DNA of 64,000 nucleotides from Dirofilaria immitis (lineage: Eukaryota > Nematoda > Chromadorea > Rhabditida > Onchocercidae): assembly GCA_024305405.1 (NCBI GenBank), contig JAKNDB010000109.1:4960001-5024000 (forward strand), written 5' to 3'. The position numbers were made by a program, and so were the translations under genes. Within the stretch, counting starts at the first letter, position 1. Each line of letters begins with the position of its first letter. Below are positions 1 to 20,573 of the stretch, piece after piece. The notes under the pieces were generated by a model. The model saw only the letters and a program-made list of their open reading frames with translations. It was not told the DNA's origin and did no database searches.

Positions 1-1971
1 TTTTTTGAATTTTGTGGTTTTCTTCAACTTTTAAGATAGCAGTATCATAAATTACTGATCTCAGTTAAAAAATAAGTATTAAAAATGAGCTTATGCCTAT
101 GTTTTATAGAAGTCAAATATGGCTTCTATAGTGAAAATATTTTTTTCTTACGTTGCTCAAGATACACAGAGTTGCAAATTATTTCCACTTAAGCTTCAAA
201 CGTTGTCAGACACAAAGTCTAAAGACACCGGTCTCAAACTTGGGTAATTAAGCTTTTGATACGATAAGTTATTCTAACATGGCAACGAACTCAACGATTG
301 AGATTTCGATAAGATAAATTAATAACGGAAACAATATGAAAAGCGAGACTCAATATGATCCTCGATATTATCCATCTTACTAACCTCATGGACTCCATTT
401 GGCGAAAATAATGTTGATGTGGAGCTCTTTGCGCCATCCCGAGATGAATTCTGAGGTCACCAGAGTTATCGCCTTTATTTGAAGCGCATAGACAAGACAA
501 TATGATTTACAACGTCTTGACCTACAAATTAATGCATTCCTAATATATTCACTTATGAATTATCGGTTTATATGGAAAAATATTAATAATGACTTAAATA
601 TGGAAATTAAACGAACCGGCTTTTTTGTAGTGGCAATATAAATTCAATACAGTCATCAACAGTATCAACACTGAGGAGTTCGTTACATTCAAATCATAGC
701 AAAGAGTAAATTTTTTTTATAATAAACGCAGTGCGCAATAATTCCGTTGCCGAATGCCGTCTCTTTGATAAAGTCCATATTACTAAAACTGACTGATCGC
801 GTTGAAGCATGAATGTAGTAAAAATTCGCTGGTAAACGATTTGACAATTGATAGCCCACAATAATTATTCATCCATGCGATATTTCCGGTCACCACAATT
901 TTTAAAGATTTTCATTTAATCTCTGCATTCAAAAGCTCAAGAACGGCACATTAGACATCTCAAGTTATGAAACGAACACACCCAAGATCTGTTGCGAATA
1001 AAATTTCACGGAGGCACCGAAAGGGAATGAAACTGTTGAATATAACCGTCCTGCCGGATAATAGTTTTGCTAATCATTGAAGAGACGATATTCACCCTCA
1101 ATTACATTTATAGAAATACAGGAAAGAAATATACTGAATTCCGTTGTAAATCGAATTTAATTTTGAATTCATCAACGCGTAGCCTACTTTAAATGTAATG
1201 AATGACGAGACAAGCAGTGACATCCGACACTCGCACCCAGTCCAATTTGAATCTCTATCTTGAATCTATGAATTTCTGAATTGTCCTATAAAAATCTGGC
1301 GTTTTATGACATTTCCAAAATGAATAAATTAAAAACACTATAACCACTCAGTAGAAAATGCAGCGTTAAAAATCATTCGTTGCCAAGGAAGTAATCAACT
1401 GAAATAAAACATTTAGGATATCGCCCGTAATTCATTACAAAAATGATCATAATATATGGAAATTTTCCTATTAACCAATTTAGAGCTGATATTCCTTGAA
1501 ACATTTAATCCGCCCTTCCCCTTCCTTTTTTTCTCTAAACTAATCTCAAGCCATTTGAGTTAAAATTTCGTCTGACAGCTACAATATCTGTACCGACTTT
1601 ATTGCTTCGATTGCTTTGATTTTTCATGTATCCCTTGAAAAATAAATGTAATGGAGTTAAAACTTTTTCTTCCATAAAAACAAAATATTTTGATTACAAA
1701 TAAAATCAAAACTGATGCAAAATGTATAAAATATCTCGCATCTTCATCATAATACAATAAAGAGATGATATGCGTTCCAAATCCTACATAATTTTTTTTC
1801 CTCATGGTAACAAATGCTAAAAAGTTCAAAATCGCCTCTAGAGTATTGTGCTTCAAATGAGGCCGGATTGCACCTGTTTCGTTCTTTCTTCAAAATATAT
1901 ATAAAACTACATAAAACAAAATTTGTATTACTATATAATAACACGAAAGTAAAAATTCTGCAATATCAAGA
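1..1971. other. Intergenic, 3' flank of the GIT gene
   Basis: AT-rich sequence downstream of the minus-strand GIT stop codon. Open frames here are short and have no family resemblance. The longest minus-strand frames, at 1599-1856 and 1747-1944, overlap each other in different frames and are low-complexity, hydrophobic and Lys/Ile/Tyr-rich, as expected for chance frames in AT-rich DNA. I see no RNA gene or repeat. Confidence 0.6.
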
Positions 1972-9139
<7,168 letters not shown>

Positions 9140-12100
9140 CGATTGCGGTACCAGATACTTCTTTCTGGAATGTGATAATAAAAACAAACTCAGGAAAAGT
9201 ACTATCAGTTTTCAAAGCTCACAATGTGCATTCCATGTATTGGACTCGCTGTCATAGAGTAGGGATCAATGTTCTTATTTTTTGAAGAAATATTCTAGTT
9301 ATATTGTTAATTGTTTACTTCAGTTGTTTGGAGTTTTGTTTAATGTAATTTAAATTCAGCTTGTAATCATCAATATTCGTGGCCGTGTTCTTGTCTACAC
9401 TCCACTTGGCAAGCTCAAATATCAATTCATAATTGATGAGGTATATTCTCTATTTTTTCCTTGAGTTCTTTTCATTCTCAGGGAAAGTGAAGCTGAATTA
9501 TTTTTTCAGTTTGAAGTATTTAGGAGATTACCATTACCGAGACACGTGTATATCATGATGGAGTAGGTAACACTGGGTTAGCAGTTCTTTCTGAAAACAA
9601 TAGGATCTATGCTGTCAATTCAGTTATGGAAGCTGTTCCATGGCGCATTCCTGATATTACAAGTATTTTTTTAATAACTTAGTCAGGGATATCTTTGTTT
9701 CATACTTTTCAATAAACTATGCAATTTTTTTGGCTCAACTAGATTTAATAAAATCAAGGAATGAATGGCTCAAAAAATGTTTCATGCATCCATTTGATAT
9801 GAATAAGCAGGAAATTAACAAACTATTATAGAGGCAGGTCACCCATCTGCCTGGAATGTGCTTACATCTCTACAAGTGACCATTTTATTTGTTATTGGTA
9901 ATGCGTTCTATGCAGGCATGCAGGAATTGCACCACATCTTCTGGTTTGTTTTTTTGACCTGTTGTTCAAATGGTTTTTTATGTTTCATTTTTCAAACTGT
10001 TATTTTATCCTTGCAGGATCTTTCATGGAAGATCGATATTGGAGAATACATAAATATTGTTCCAAACTGGGATAGTTCTCGATTGGCTCTGTTCCATTCA
10101 AGCTCTGTTATTCAGATTATTGATTCAGATTTTTCACTTCTTTCTACTTTATCCCTTTGCGCTGCTAGTGATACGCTCGTAGCATCCAGTCTTACATGGT
10201 TAGTTTAAAACCGCTCGCGTAAGGTAATATTAGATGTCTAAACTCACTGATAACTGTTCAGCATTATCGTTCTAGGTGTGGCAGTGAAGTATTGGCTTTG
10301 AAACGTACTCGTCAGTCTTTATACTTAATTTCCTTATGCTCTGAAACTCATATGTAAGTCATTTAAAAAGCGTAAGACCTGTACTGGGATACTTGATTAA
10401 TTTTTTTCCTTTTTCTTTACGACGTTGAAAATATGGAATAAAAAGGAAAAAAAGTTACAACTAAATTATATATGTATATTCACTTTTCTTTTTTAAATTA
10501 GGTTCAAAAAATGACTGTTCAGATCCAGATCTTATTAAATATTCTTATTTAAATTGAAGATATAATTTCGAAAGTCCTGTGGAAATCGATATGGAGCTTG
10601 ATGGTATCAAAGTTTTCACTACAAATGAACTTGTTCTTTTATCACAAGTTCCAGGTTTCTTTCCTTATTATTATTTTTTTGTTTACGTATGTTTGAGATC
10701 TTGTTCAGTTGAACTATATGTAATTTTTGTTATTTTTGCATTTTTACAGATTAGGAAACGTGATTATCCGTCCCACGTCAGAAGTAGTATTAGCGAAACC
10801 AGTACACACAATCTACAATAGAATATTATACTTTTCTTATAGGGATTTTTAAAATTTTTATTACATCATTTGTTCTTTAATTTACTGTATTGCGCTTTTA
10901 TTTGGTTACGCAAAATACATTGATTGCAGTGCATAAATTTATTTTTGCATATATTTTTACTTATTTCTGATTACTGTATAGATATCATTAACATTGTCAG
11001 CAGTCCTTGTTGTCCACATAGTCATCGATAATCAAAATCATGCGTGAAATATCAAGGTTAGGTAATTTTTCTTTGCGATTTCAAATTCTTATTATGTATT
11101 TGTCTTACAGACGCAGTTGACAATGTGCTAGGTGTCGCATCATCGGAACCTGGCGCCATTCTCTACGAAGCTTCAGAAAAACTCATCCAAGGAGCTTATG
11201 GTGTTCATGAGTATATACACATGATTGGTGAGTTTCATCTTTTTTCAGTTGATTACCTGCATCGAATGTTTGCTGTCGTGATGTTTACGTCTCTTCACTT
11301 ATATTTTACAGAAGATCAAATGGAGAACGCTGTACAACAATGTCTTGTGGCTGCAGCGCACCAGTTTGATATTATCTTGCAAAAGAAAATGCTTAAAGTT
11401 TGTTTATATAACTGAGAACTGTTTATGAATTCGAATATTAAAACGTATAGGACTGCAATAAATAATTTCCTTAAGCTTCGCATTATTATAAGACATGTAT
11501 TGCAGGCGGCATCGTTTGGGAAATCGCTGTTACGAAGGCAAGATGCTTCGCAGTTCGTTGACATATGTCGTGTTATTAGAGTGCTGAACTTTGCGGAAGC
11601 CATATATCGGAATGGCATTATCATTCGCGCAGTAGATTCTTTTTATATTATCATATGGTGTTCATGACAGAAATGTATTTTGGGATTAAAATAGTGTAAT
11701 TTTGCTCCTAAATTTACTGCTATACTATGTTCTTCTTAGTAGAGAACAGTGACAAAGTGATAGGTATAGAAACAAAGTACAAAAACTGTGTCGAACTTTG
11801 ATCAAAGTGGAAATGTAAATCCTTTTCTCATGGTGCAACATCGAATATGTTTGCTTATTCACTTCATGGAAGTTACGGCGGACAATAAAGCATTACTTCT
11901 AAATAAGCTCATTAATATGAGTTAATTTTGGACTGAGAAAAATGGTGTTGTAGTGAAATCTCATTATGAGGGATACTATCTGTAAATAAATGGAATATTC
12001 TATAGAAAATGATTCAGAAAGTCGCATTGCACAGCTCAGCAGATCAAATCAACCACATTACTATTAACTAGGTCTTTTTGTAGCAAAGGATACATCAGGC

Positions 12101-14976
12101 TTGTTTTCTGGGAATATCTTATTTTTCATAACAAGAAACAAATGTATGTATATACTTTGGAAACTGCACATATATATCTATAACATTAATATTATTATGT
12201 TTCGATAACCATTCTAAATGCGTCCCTATCCCTAAAGCAATCATGCTAGAATTTATCTCCGACTTCTTTATTTTCTTAAAATACAATGGTTAATAATTGT
12301 GTTTTTCGCTAGTTTCAGGTTATAGTAACCAGTAAGATGAAATTAGTATGTATTTAAAGCAGTGGCTGTTTTAAATGCATTTTCTCTTCTAAGGAATGGA
12401 GAGCATGAAAATAATCTTTCTGAAGGATTTCGTTTCCACTGGCTTCGGCAATTATGAATTACTTGTTGCAGGTCAGAAGAGCTGAAAATGAGTGCGCTAA
12501 CTGATCGTCTCACAGATTTAGGACAGTGGCCTTCAGCAATATCCATAAGTAGATATATGAAGGTGCCTTCTAAAAATGGAATTCATCGAATATTAGCCCA
12601 CTGGGCATTGAAGAAGGTAGTTTCTTAATTATGGAATGCTTTTTAAATTTTTCCTGTCCAATTTTTTCAGCCATACTCTCTGTTCAAATGCTTTAGGTTC
12701 TAAGCTTTTTCTGCTTCAGAATGTATATGTTAATAAATTTTCTCATCTTGTATTTGAACAGATGCGTCTTTATTTTTTTCAGATTGAGATGGCGAAAGCA
12801 AGTAAAGAAATTGGAAAAATACCGGATTTTAAAGCCTTATCAGAAATGATTGTCAGCAAATTTACAAACTATCCTGAAGTTAGCTTTGCAGGTTTGATTT
12901 ACTTTTTTGGAGCATCATAATTTATAACTTCAGCATCGTACCAGTATAAATTTTTCTTCCTAAAGCATCGTAATTCGTAATTAGTAGAGGTTTTTTATTC
13001 CTCGATGTTATGAATGAATGATAAACATTTCTACAGATGTTGCAATGAAAGCTGCTGATGCCAATTTAAACGAATTAGCTGAGCTTCTGCTAGACAGAGA
13101 AACATGTCTTAATAGGCAGGTCGATATGCTTATGAAGTTGAATAAAATTGATCGAGCTCTAGCAAAAGCTGCAAGAAGTCAACAGCCGGATCTTTGTAAG
13201 TATGCTTAATCTTCTTCTTCGGGTATTTTGATGTTATTAGCACGTTTGCGCACTTATCTTTCAAATAAGCTGTTTTATTTGAAGTCGATATGACATAGAA
13301 ATCGAATTAACACGTTTGTTTTAAGCTATAATTAGCGCATTTCAGTACATTATGTTCTAACTTATTTGAAAAGAACGCAGAAAAAGAAGTCATTGATCAT
13401 CTTGTATTGAAATTGCCACAGGCTCTTTGTCTCTACCAAGACTACCTAAAGGTAATTGCAACACAATCGATTTAAGATGATAAAATTTTCTTCAAATAAT
13501 CAGCTGTGAATGCATTCTATATTTTAAAAGGGATTAATTTTAGGAAGAAGCACCTCGTCATCTTCTGGCGCTGTATGTGCAGAAAGATGACTTTGCTCGT
13601 CAGTCGTTGTGCTACTTGAAGGAATCCGAATCTACACCGTGGAATCCTTTTGATAATAAGGACAAAATAGAAGGACTGTTGAAAGCAGAGATGAGCTTAA
13701 ATAAGTTGAAAGTATGTGAACCATTAATTCTGCTTTATTAATCAAATGGCTATGTTGACGCAACATCAATTCTGTCACAAGCGTAGTAGCTTTGTTTTTA
13801 GGAGTTCACAGCAGCTCAGTTGGCTGCTGAAACGGCTGAATTATTTAGCATATGCGAAACTCTGGACGGAAAACCTGGTTTCAGTGATGTTGACAGAACG
13901 AGTATTAGATGCGTTTATATATGGGCTGTGGGACATCAAGAAGATAATTTGGCGGAACTTCTTAAGAAGAAATTTAAATTAACTGAAAAAGCGTAAGCTT
14001 TTTCTTTTTGAAATAAATTTCCGTGTCGCTACACTAATTTAGCGTGGCAACTGTTCATAAAAACAGAAAATGATACTCATTACAGACAAATGCACTTTAG
14101 TGCAGATCCTAATAGAATTAGATATCATAAAAAATTTTTTTGATATAATAGAGATATCGTATTTAGTTAACTGGATAGTTTCTTAAGATGACAAATGTTT
14201 GAACGACTTGATACTAGGTAACAAAAAATTCCTGTTCAAAAGTATGCCTAAACAAAACAAAGAATCGAGTAAGGTTTTGAGTAATTGTGATGATTTCGAA
14301 TTGGTTTTTAGATTGTGTGCATGGAAGATTGAAAGCTACGCTCGTAATAAATTATGGCATCATCTTGAAAGTTTGTTCAGATCCAAAAGATTCTCACAAG
14401 TTATATGGTAAGCCAAATTATATTCCTTGCAACATTTTAGTTGTCACAGTATTCGTAATCTATTGTAGTCTTTCTCTTCATAATATTATTATTATTTTTT
14501 AAAATTATTTTCAGCCATTTATCGAAGCCTGTGTGCGTTATGGGAATGAGTCTTTGTGTAGATCATTCATCGAGAAACTTACTAATCCCGTCGAAATAGT
14601 CGAAAGTCTGCTATTGTTGGAGTTAGATATTTCTTTTACTCGTTTTGCCAGTTCATATTAAAATTTAGCAAAAAAATAGCTTGTCGGTACAAAAATTTAA
14701 TAACTAAGTTCTTTGGCATTTCATTGGGTCTCTTAAAACATTTTTAGCCAGTGTATTATACATTTCATCAGTCTTATACATTCATGCCTTCTTCCGATGA
14801 CATTTTCATGTTCGAAATCAAATTACGCATTGTTAAAGATTCTGGGTTTTTATTGCAGAAAGCCAATTGAAGCTGCAAATTATGCTGCTGAAAAGAAATT
14901 ATTTGCCGTGCTAGAAAAATTCACGCTCGATATCGAGGAAACAAAGAAATCGCTCCAGTTGTTACGCAAATTTTGA
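9140..14976 (+). CDS. vps-16: VPS16, core subunit of HOPS/CORVET tethering complexes (5' end not found)
   Basis: VPS16 bridges VPS33 to the rest of the HOPS and CORVET complexes that tether endosomes and lysosomes before fusion. The frame is recognised from IAVPDTSFW (9140-9258) through 9360-9440 (GRVLVYTPLGK), 9524-9662 (ETRVYHDGVGN), 9838-9948, 10017-10198, 10276-10353, about 10576-10651, 11111-11227 (EPGAILYEASEK), 11312-11397, 11506 onward (AASFGKSLLRRQD), about 12472-12616 (GIHRILAHWALKK), 12783-12891, 13036-13194, 13380-13450, 13543-13710, 13803-13994, 14312-14407, 14514-14624 and 14859-14976 (ending LQLLRKF). Order and content match both VPS16 domains: an N-terminal beta-propeller and C-terminal alpha-solenoid. 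One base is missing at 9915-9916 and at 14391-14392. The first 50 or so residues are not located. Confidence 0.92.
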
Positions 14977-15736
14977 GTGCTACAAGAAAATCTAATATCA
15001 CTGCATTACTCCTGAGTGTTCATATCTAATAACGACACCAAAACTTTCTCTGCAGCACTTCTTTTAATGGTTGAACCTTGCATTGGACTTGGAGAATCTG
15101 AGCTTTCTGAAGCTTTCTGAAGTCGAGTTACAGCAGCTGCTACTAACCCATTTTTAAAATGCATTTATTGATCAAGCTATCAGTAAAAATCTAAGAGTTA
15201 AAATCATAATTCGTTTGATGAATCGGAATAGATTAATGTTTACAATTGTTCCAGTAGCCGTGATATAGGTACATTTTGCAGGGAAGGCCAAGGGGCTTTT
15301 GCTTCATCTTAAACCCAAAATAGCTGATTAAATTTATTCGCAAAATTTATTTTGAGTGTGTTGTTATTACTAGTTTTTAAAAAGTGTAGAATTTATCCAT
15401 CTTGTTTGTTCATTCTAATAAGTTCCTTAGTATTAAATTTGTGCCAATTTTTGATTTCAGCGATATTTTTGTATTTTCTTTTATTTCATGTTTATGAAGT
15501 CTTCAGTTACTGTTTCGAAAATTGGATTTATTAAATCCTGCCGGTAAATCCGTTGGTATCCCTGTCTTCCGACGAGATATCTTTCGTGTTCATTGCTAAT
15601 GCAGGAATATTTTGAAAATATAATTTACAGCTGGCAAGTCTTTTGTAACCTGTTCGAGATTGAGATCCGCTTTCACGTGTCACAATCGAGTTATCCATTT
15701 CAACTTGCTTAGTTGTGTCTGACAGAAATTTTCAAA
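14977..15736. other. Intergenic VPS16-CAMLG
   Basis: About 760 bases between the VPS16 stop codon and the next start codon. The only open frame (15352-15534) is hydrophobic and Leu/Phe-rich with no family resemblance, a composition common in T-rich DNA. The interval should hold the VPS16 3' UTR and the promoter of the next gene. Confidence 0.5.
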
Positions 15737-16650
15737 ATGGAAGAAACACCAGTTAGTATGGTATCAAAACGTCGAAACACAGCCATTTCCCAGAGGCGAG
15801 AAAGAAGACGAGAACGTATTTTGCGAAATTCCGATCAGCGCATTAGAACTATCCTGAGTGGACCAGATGGAAGTTCGTTTGAAGTATTTATTCCTTATTA
15901 GTTACGGAAAATTAATTTAGAATTGTTGAAGGTTTGCTTTAATTTTTGACGTATTCAGTAGAGGAACGAAATGCACCTGCACTGGAAGATGGAGAAAGTT
16001 TCAAAGATTTGGTACAGTCATCTGAAATTTCAATAAGGTGAAGTATATATATATATATATGCGTATTTTGTCCACATATATGGCTATTTATTAATAATTT
16101 TGGTAGTGCTTATGTCTTAGCTATATATTTTATTGCATCATTGAATTTCATGAATAAAAATAGTGACAAACGCACGGCAACTAGTAAATCGACGGTGTCA
16201 TCTTCCTTTTCGTATACTTCAGTGAATCGTTTATGGAAAGCTTTACTTATTGGTATGTTCTGCGCAATTTATGCAAGAGCACTTTCTCATTTGGATTTGT
16301 TTTAAATTTCTTCTTTGAATTAAAGGTGATTATTTTCCATATCGGTTCGTGGATTATACTTTAGAAACTTTAGAATTTATTGGGAGTGATGTAACATATC
16401 CTCTGAAAATTATGAAGTTCAAAACTACAAAAGTAACTTTTTGTTGCATTTGAGTATTATTACTCGTCATTTCGAATTTCTTATTTTCAATGTAGATGAA
16501 ATTCTGTTTCTGGAGCTTAAATTCTCTTTTTTAAATGAATTCATGTTTTTAATTTTAGGACTGATTATGCGATTGGGAGTCTCCTTTATGTTGATACAAA
16601 ATATTGTCTGGCCGTGGACTATTCTTTACATGGTATCCGTATATAAATAA
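15737..16650 (+). CDS. CAMLG/GET2-like ER receptor subunit for tail-anchored proteins
   Basis: CAML (GET2) pairs with WRB (GET1) in the ER membrane and receives tail-anchored proteins from GET3/TRC40. The start at 15737 gives a short acidic head, then a basic motif, RRERRRERILRNSDQRIRTI, that closely follows the N-terminal GET3-binding motif of CAML (arginine-rich run, NS-Q-RI). Exons are about 15737-15865, 15960-16037, 16162-16251 or longer, about 16326-16435 and 16560-16650. Later exons encode membrane segments, the last being RLGVSFMLIQNIVWPWTILY, as in CAML, which has a C-terminal cluster of transmembrane helices. The middle exon can be read to a first donor at 16252 or on into GMFCAIYARALSHLDLF, which also looks like a CAML membrane helix. 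One base seems missing near 16432-16435, before the last intron. The assignment rests mainly on the basic motif and topology. Confidence 0.65.
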
Positions 16651-17665
16651 TTTTTGATGTCGATGTTTGAAGATTTTTGAATAAGATTTGGGAGTCTCGA
16701 AGTTATTTAGTTATATAAATTAAGTAAACATTATTTCTCTTAAAGAAAATTATTTAGTCAGAAGCCAACTATACAAGAGTTCAGGTACATATATAGCATA
16801 GCTATTCTTTTAGGAAAAAATGCAACTGGAAGTTAATTTTTTCAGAAAGTAATGAATGTTTATTTAACTAGTAAACGATTAAATTAGTTTTAGCTCTTAT
16901 CAGTATGCAATGCTAATGGTTACGTTCTCTGTTCAAGGCTGCGTTTTGAATTGAATATTGATCTTTTTTATCACATACAGGTTCGTTATAATAAAAAAAT
17001 GTTAATTTCTCTTTTTATTTTTCGTTTCATTATTGTGATCAGAACTTTATTTCAGGTGCTATTATTCAAAACATATGGTGTTTCATCAAAGAGTCTTTAG
17101 CGGTTGCCTTGTTTTTTATACTATTCAATATATTTTTTGCGTCTTTGCCCTGATCGTTGGTAAATGCTGCTAATTGTAGGCTGTATCTTTTGGATAGGTT
17201 CTATTAGTCGCAGTAATTCCTATCTTGCTATTTTTATTCAAATGATAAAAACACTTCGCAATTAAATGTGAAATCAAGGTAAAATAATATCATGATGTAA
17301 TAAGTATATTATTTCCTATAGTTTTGCAGGACAAACTGTTATAGCGGCCTCGTGATTGACATTATTGTTTTTTCATTTTATGATGAAGTATACGACTTCA
17401 TTTCGTTTTTAAATGTAGATATAATCCAAACGTTTCCTGAATTCAATTCATTCTACATTTCACTGTGCTACTTGATTGACTAATAAATGCTCGATTCAGT
17501 TTGCTGTTGGTCTATGCACGCATGCACAGTCCTACGCTTAAGCAGTCAATTCTCGGTTACCATTGCATATTTGGCGACTAGGTGTTTTAGAAAAGCCATC
17601 TTCACTTCTTTGAAATGAGTTAAACACGATAGGAGAGACTTTCATGGTATATAGCAAGAAAATAA
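16651..17665. other. Intergenic, no gene seen
   Basis: AT-rich sequence after the CAMLG-like stop codon. I found no open frame with family resemblance, no RNA gene and no clear repeat. Confidence 0.5.
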
Positions 17666-19440
17666 TTATTTTTCACTCCGTATGCAATCCTGAAAACGGC
17701 TGCTCGTATTTCCGCAGAATTTACATTTTTGTTTCCACAATGTCAAGAAATTTCGTGTTACTTGGTCATCTCCATCAATGGTCATAGAAACAAACGTCAA
17801 GTTGATATTGAATTTAAATTCATATATTTTCGTTAGTCTGGGAATCAGTTTTCCGCTATCAGTCCAGTTTTGCCGGAGATAGTATTCGTCTGCAAGAAGT
17901 CTTAAATACACTTGTGTTTCTTTATCTGACATCATAAAGTTCCAATCATCAAACCTTGTGCACAGTGGATTATTTTGATTAGAGTCCTCGATTATTCAGC
18001 AGGTCTTAGAAAAAGCTTTACTTTGAAAACCTTTCTTATCTGACTGGAATACTTTTAATATAGAAAAGCGCTAGCCTTCCTAACATTTGCCGCAGTAAAT
18101 TGTTTGTTACAAATGTTTGCAAGTTACTTGCGGAGCCCAACTGTTTACCATCAAGCCTTTGATGCTTCCATCCTTCAAAAAGAAGTTGAATTAGACTTGA
18201 GGATATAAGTCATATGTCATCAGTAGTCTTGTCATCAGCTTCAATCGTACAGGAAAGAAATCACTTATCCGTCCGGATTTGTGCTGATTTCAAAGTTCAC
18301 CATTATTTCATTGCATTTGCGGACGACATATTTCCTCAGTAGTCTGTGTTTTTATCCATACTGACTTTACTTATACATATTTTCAACTTTTCAGACTATT
18401 CGATGAATTGTTTGTTCTCAATACTTAAAATTTCATTATTGAGGTCTTCTGTCGTTTGGGGTAAAAGTAACACCGAAATTTGACGACAGAGAGTGAATAC
18501 TAATTCCGTCGGGCGCTGTTACCTGCTCGGATGACATCGTCTTTTGGCAAAAATACGGTCCCAGAAGAACTTCAGAGCTCTCTTTCAAATTTTCAGGATT
18601 TGGCTTATATATTCGTATTGTCAGGTCGCTATATGTGAGCTGAACTACCTATGTTTCATAATCAACTAGAAGCCAAATGTTGGCTGAATCAAATCTACAT
18701 CAGAAAAAGCTTAGGTCTCTTTTGACGGTTTTTGCTGCAAAAGCTTTAATTTTACCGCATGAATTTCATAGAATGATCAATTTTATTGATTGACCACGAA
18801 CCTTACCTTGCATCTTCGAATCAAAAAAGATAATCTCGTCTGCACCCTTAACCGGCTTGAAAACAGCCATTATTTTCTTTGGTTTCTGCTGAATACCACT
18901 GTATTTCCATATTTGGTTAAGCCAGTGCCATCATCCTCTCATCGTAAAATAAATTGAAAAATGAACGGATGAACTCGTCTTCGCTTTAAGATAAATCATA
19001 ACATATTTTCTCAGACACACTCCCAGCCCTTCCAATTAATGAAGGCATACTTCTGAGTAAACTGATATCGATTATCTTCATTAATTCTTTATCAGCTTTG
19101 ATGAGAAACTGTTATCAGTTCTTGATGATGTTTGATACGGAAGCTCTCTTCCTTGCACTACTTTAGACTCATTTTTCGACAGTTATACCACGTTCATTAT
19201 CCAGATGTTAATTTGGTGAAAGCCTCCGCTCGCTATTTACTCGTTTGTGGGGACTGTCATCGATATCAGACACGGATAGATCTCTTCTCAAAAGTTTCAG
19301 AAATTTTTTATTCTATCTTTTTCTAAATAACTCGAAGATTTTTTGTAAAACTATTGTATAACAATCATTAATCTTCTTAACAAAGTTTTTGTTCCACTTT
19401 GGAATGCCGAAATGCCCTTCGCTGAATTCTACGACTTCTA
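17666..19440 (-). pseudogene. Unidentified decayed coding region (minus strand)
   Basis: Read on the minus strand, this interval gives protein-like sequence with normal use of Asp, Glu, Ser and Pro, broken by in-frame stops and a few frame changes. Pieces in order: near 19440, VVEFSEGHFGIPKWNKNF; near 19280, RRDLSVSDIDDSPHKRVNSE; near 19040, SLLRSMPSLIGRAGSVSEKI; near 18870, IMAVFKPVKGADEIIFFDSK; near 18700, RFDSANIWLLVDYET, stop, VVQLTYSDLTIRIYKPNPEN; near 18310, VVRKCNEIMVNFEIST; near 18220, KLMTRLLMTYDLYPQV; and a stop-free run of about 105 codons from about 17990 to 17666 (DKETQVYLRLLADEYYLRQN). A plausible 72-base intron (GTAAGG...TTTTGCAG, about 18812-18741) suggests an unprocessed copy. 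I do not recognise the family. It could instead be a real gene with unresolved introns, but many stops fall inside the most protein-like stretches. Confidence 0.45.
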
Positions 19441-20432
19441 TTTGTTCAATGATATCATGCATCTACATTATTTTTCGTCAACAATTCAACGAACAACAGA
19501 ATATTTCGTAAACTACTTCAAACGTACTATCCAAAAGATAATGGTAATATTTTTGTTTGTCGACTTTTCCATTCCCAACTTAGTAATTAGTGGATACACA
19601 ATCCAGCTGAGTTATCCTTTAGTTGTTCACTTTGAACATTTCCGGCTCCACTTTTGCAATCAGGGAGTTTTGTAATAAAAAATGGAGCAAAACTTAATAA
19701 TCATCATAAAGTACGACCGGTATAATCAATTTCGCCAGTACAATAATTGTTCTTATCTAGTTGCAATCAAGGCGGAAATATGAAAAACATTTCAATCAGA
19801 TTATTTTTCGTTTTAATGCTCAGTCCCTTTCAGAATATATTTCTGCAATATCATTTCTTTTACTGCAGCAGAGAAAATGGAACAACAGTGGTATCAACAA
19901 TATCAATGCAGAATTCAAGTAACGGCATTTTGCATTCCTTGGTAAAATGATGCCTATCTCGAAATGGTATCCTGAATAACGAAATTCAAGAAACTAGCGA
20001 CATATTTCAATTACTTTATACTTCATGACGTTTTCATTCGACTGATATTATTTAAATTCCTTCTTTCTATCTCCTATTTTCAGTAAGTGGTTTATCACAC
20101 TCCTTGATTGTAATTATTAATAGTTCATGTTCTGCTTCAAATATAAATATCAGCCAGCCGTTTCTTACATATTTTAACTTTGTGCTACTTAAACGTCTTA
20201 TGAATTCTTCATTCTGATTAATCCTTCTTTACCTTAACAGCAAAACTTCGGACTAGCGTTACAATGCGTGTGTGTGTGTCTGTGGATGTATGTGTCGTGT
20301 ACCTGCATTCTAACATCATATCACTATTTTAAACTGAAACTCGAATTTCTTTAGACTAGTTATTTATTAACCCATTGGGAAGTAACTTCAGCATGTAATT
20401 TATTCATATGTTTATTTTTCTCCTTGTGCCAG

Positions 20433-20573
20433 TCTATTTTCGAATATGGAATGAAAGAGATTGCCTGGGTGCACTTCATAATTGATAAAGTGAGAAATTA
20501 TTTTCAAATTCACTTCGAAATGGACCGATTTAAGTTGAGGTGGATTTCACATTTGGTTTACAGCACGGCTTAG
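20433..20573 (+). other. Orphan coding-like fragment
   Basis: After a good acceptor (TGTGCCAG) a 46-codon frame reads SIFEYGMKEIAWVHFIIDKV... and ends at TAG. Beyond that stop the same frame continues in a protein-like way (QFGHVLLEKCSLYILM). This may be an exon of an unidentified gene, or part of the same decayed material as 17.7-19.4 kb, though on the other strand. Family unknown. Confidence 0.25.

Noticed and set aside
17666..19440. Retrotransposon, DNA transposon or Wolbachia-derived insert
   Set aside because: No reverse transcriptase, integrase or transposase motifs, no terminal repeats and no bacterial family were recognised, and a possible intron is present. It is left as an unidentified pseudogene.
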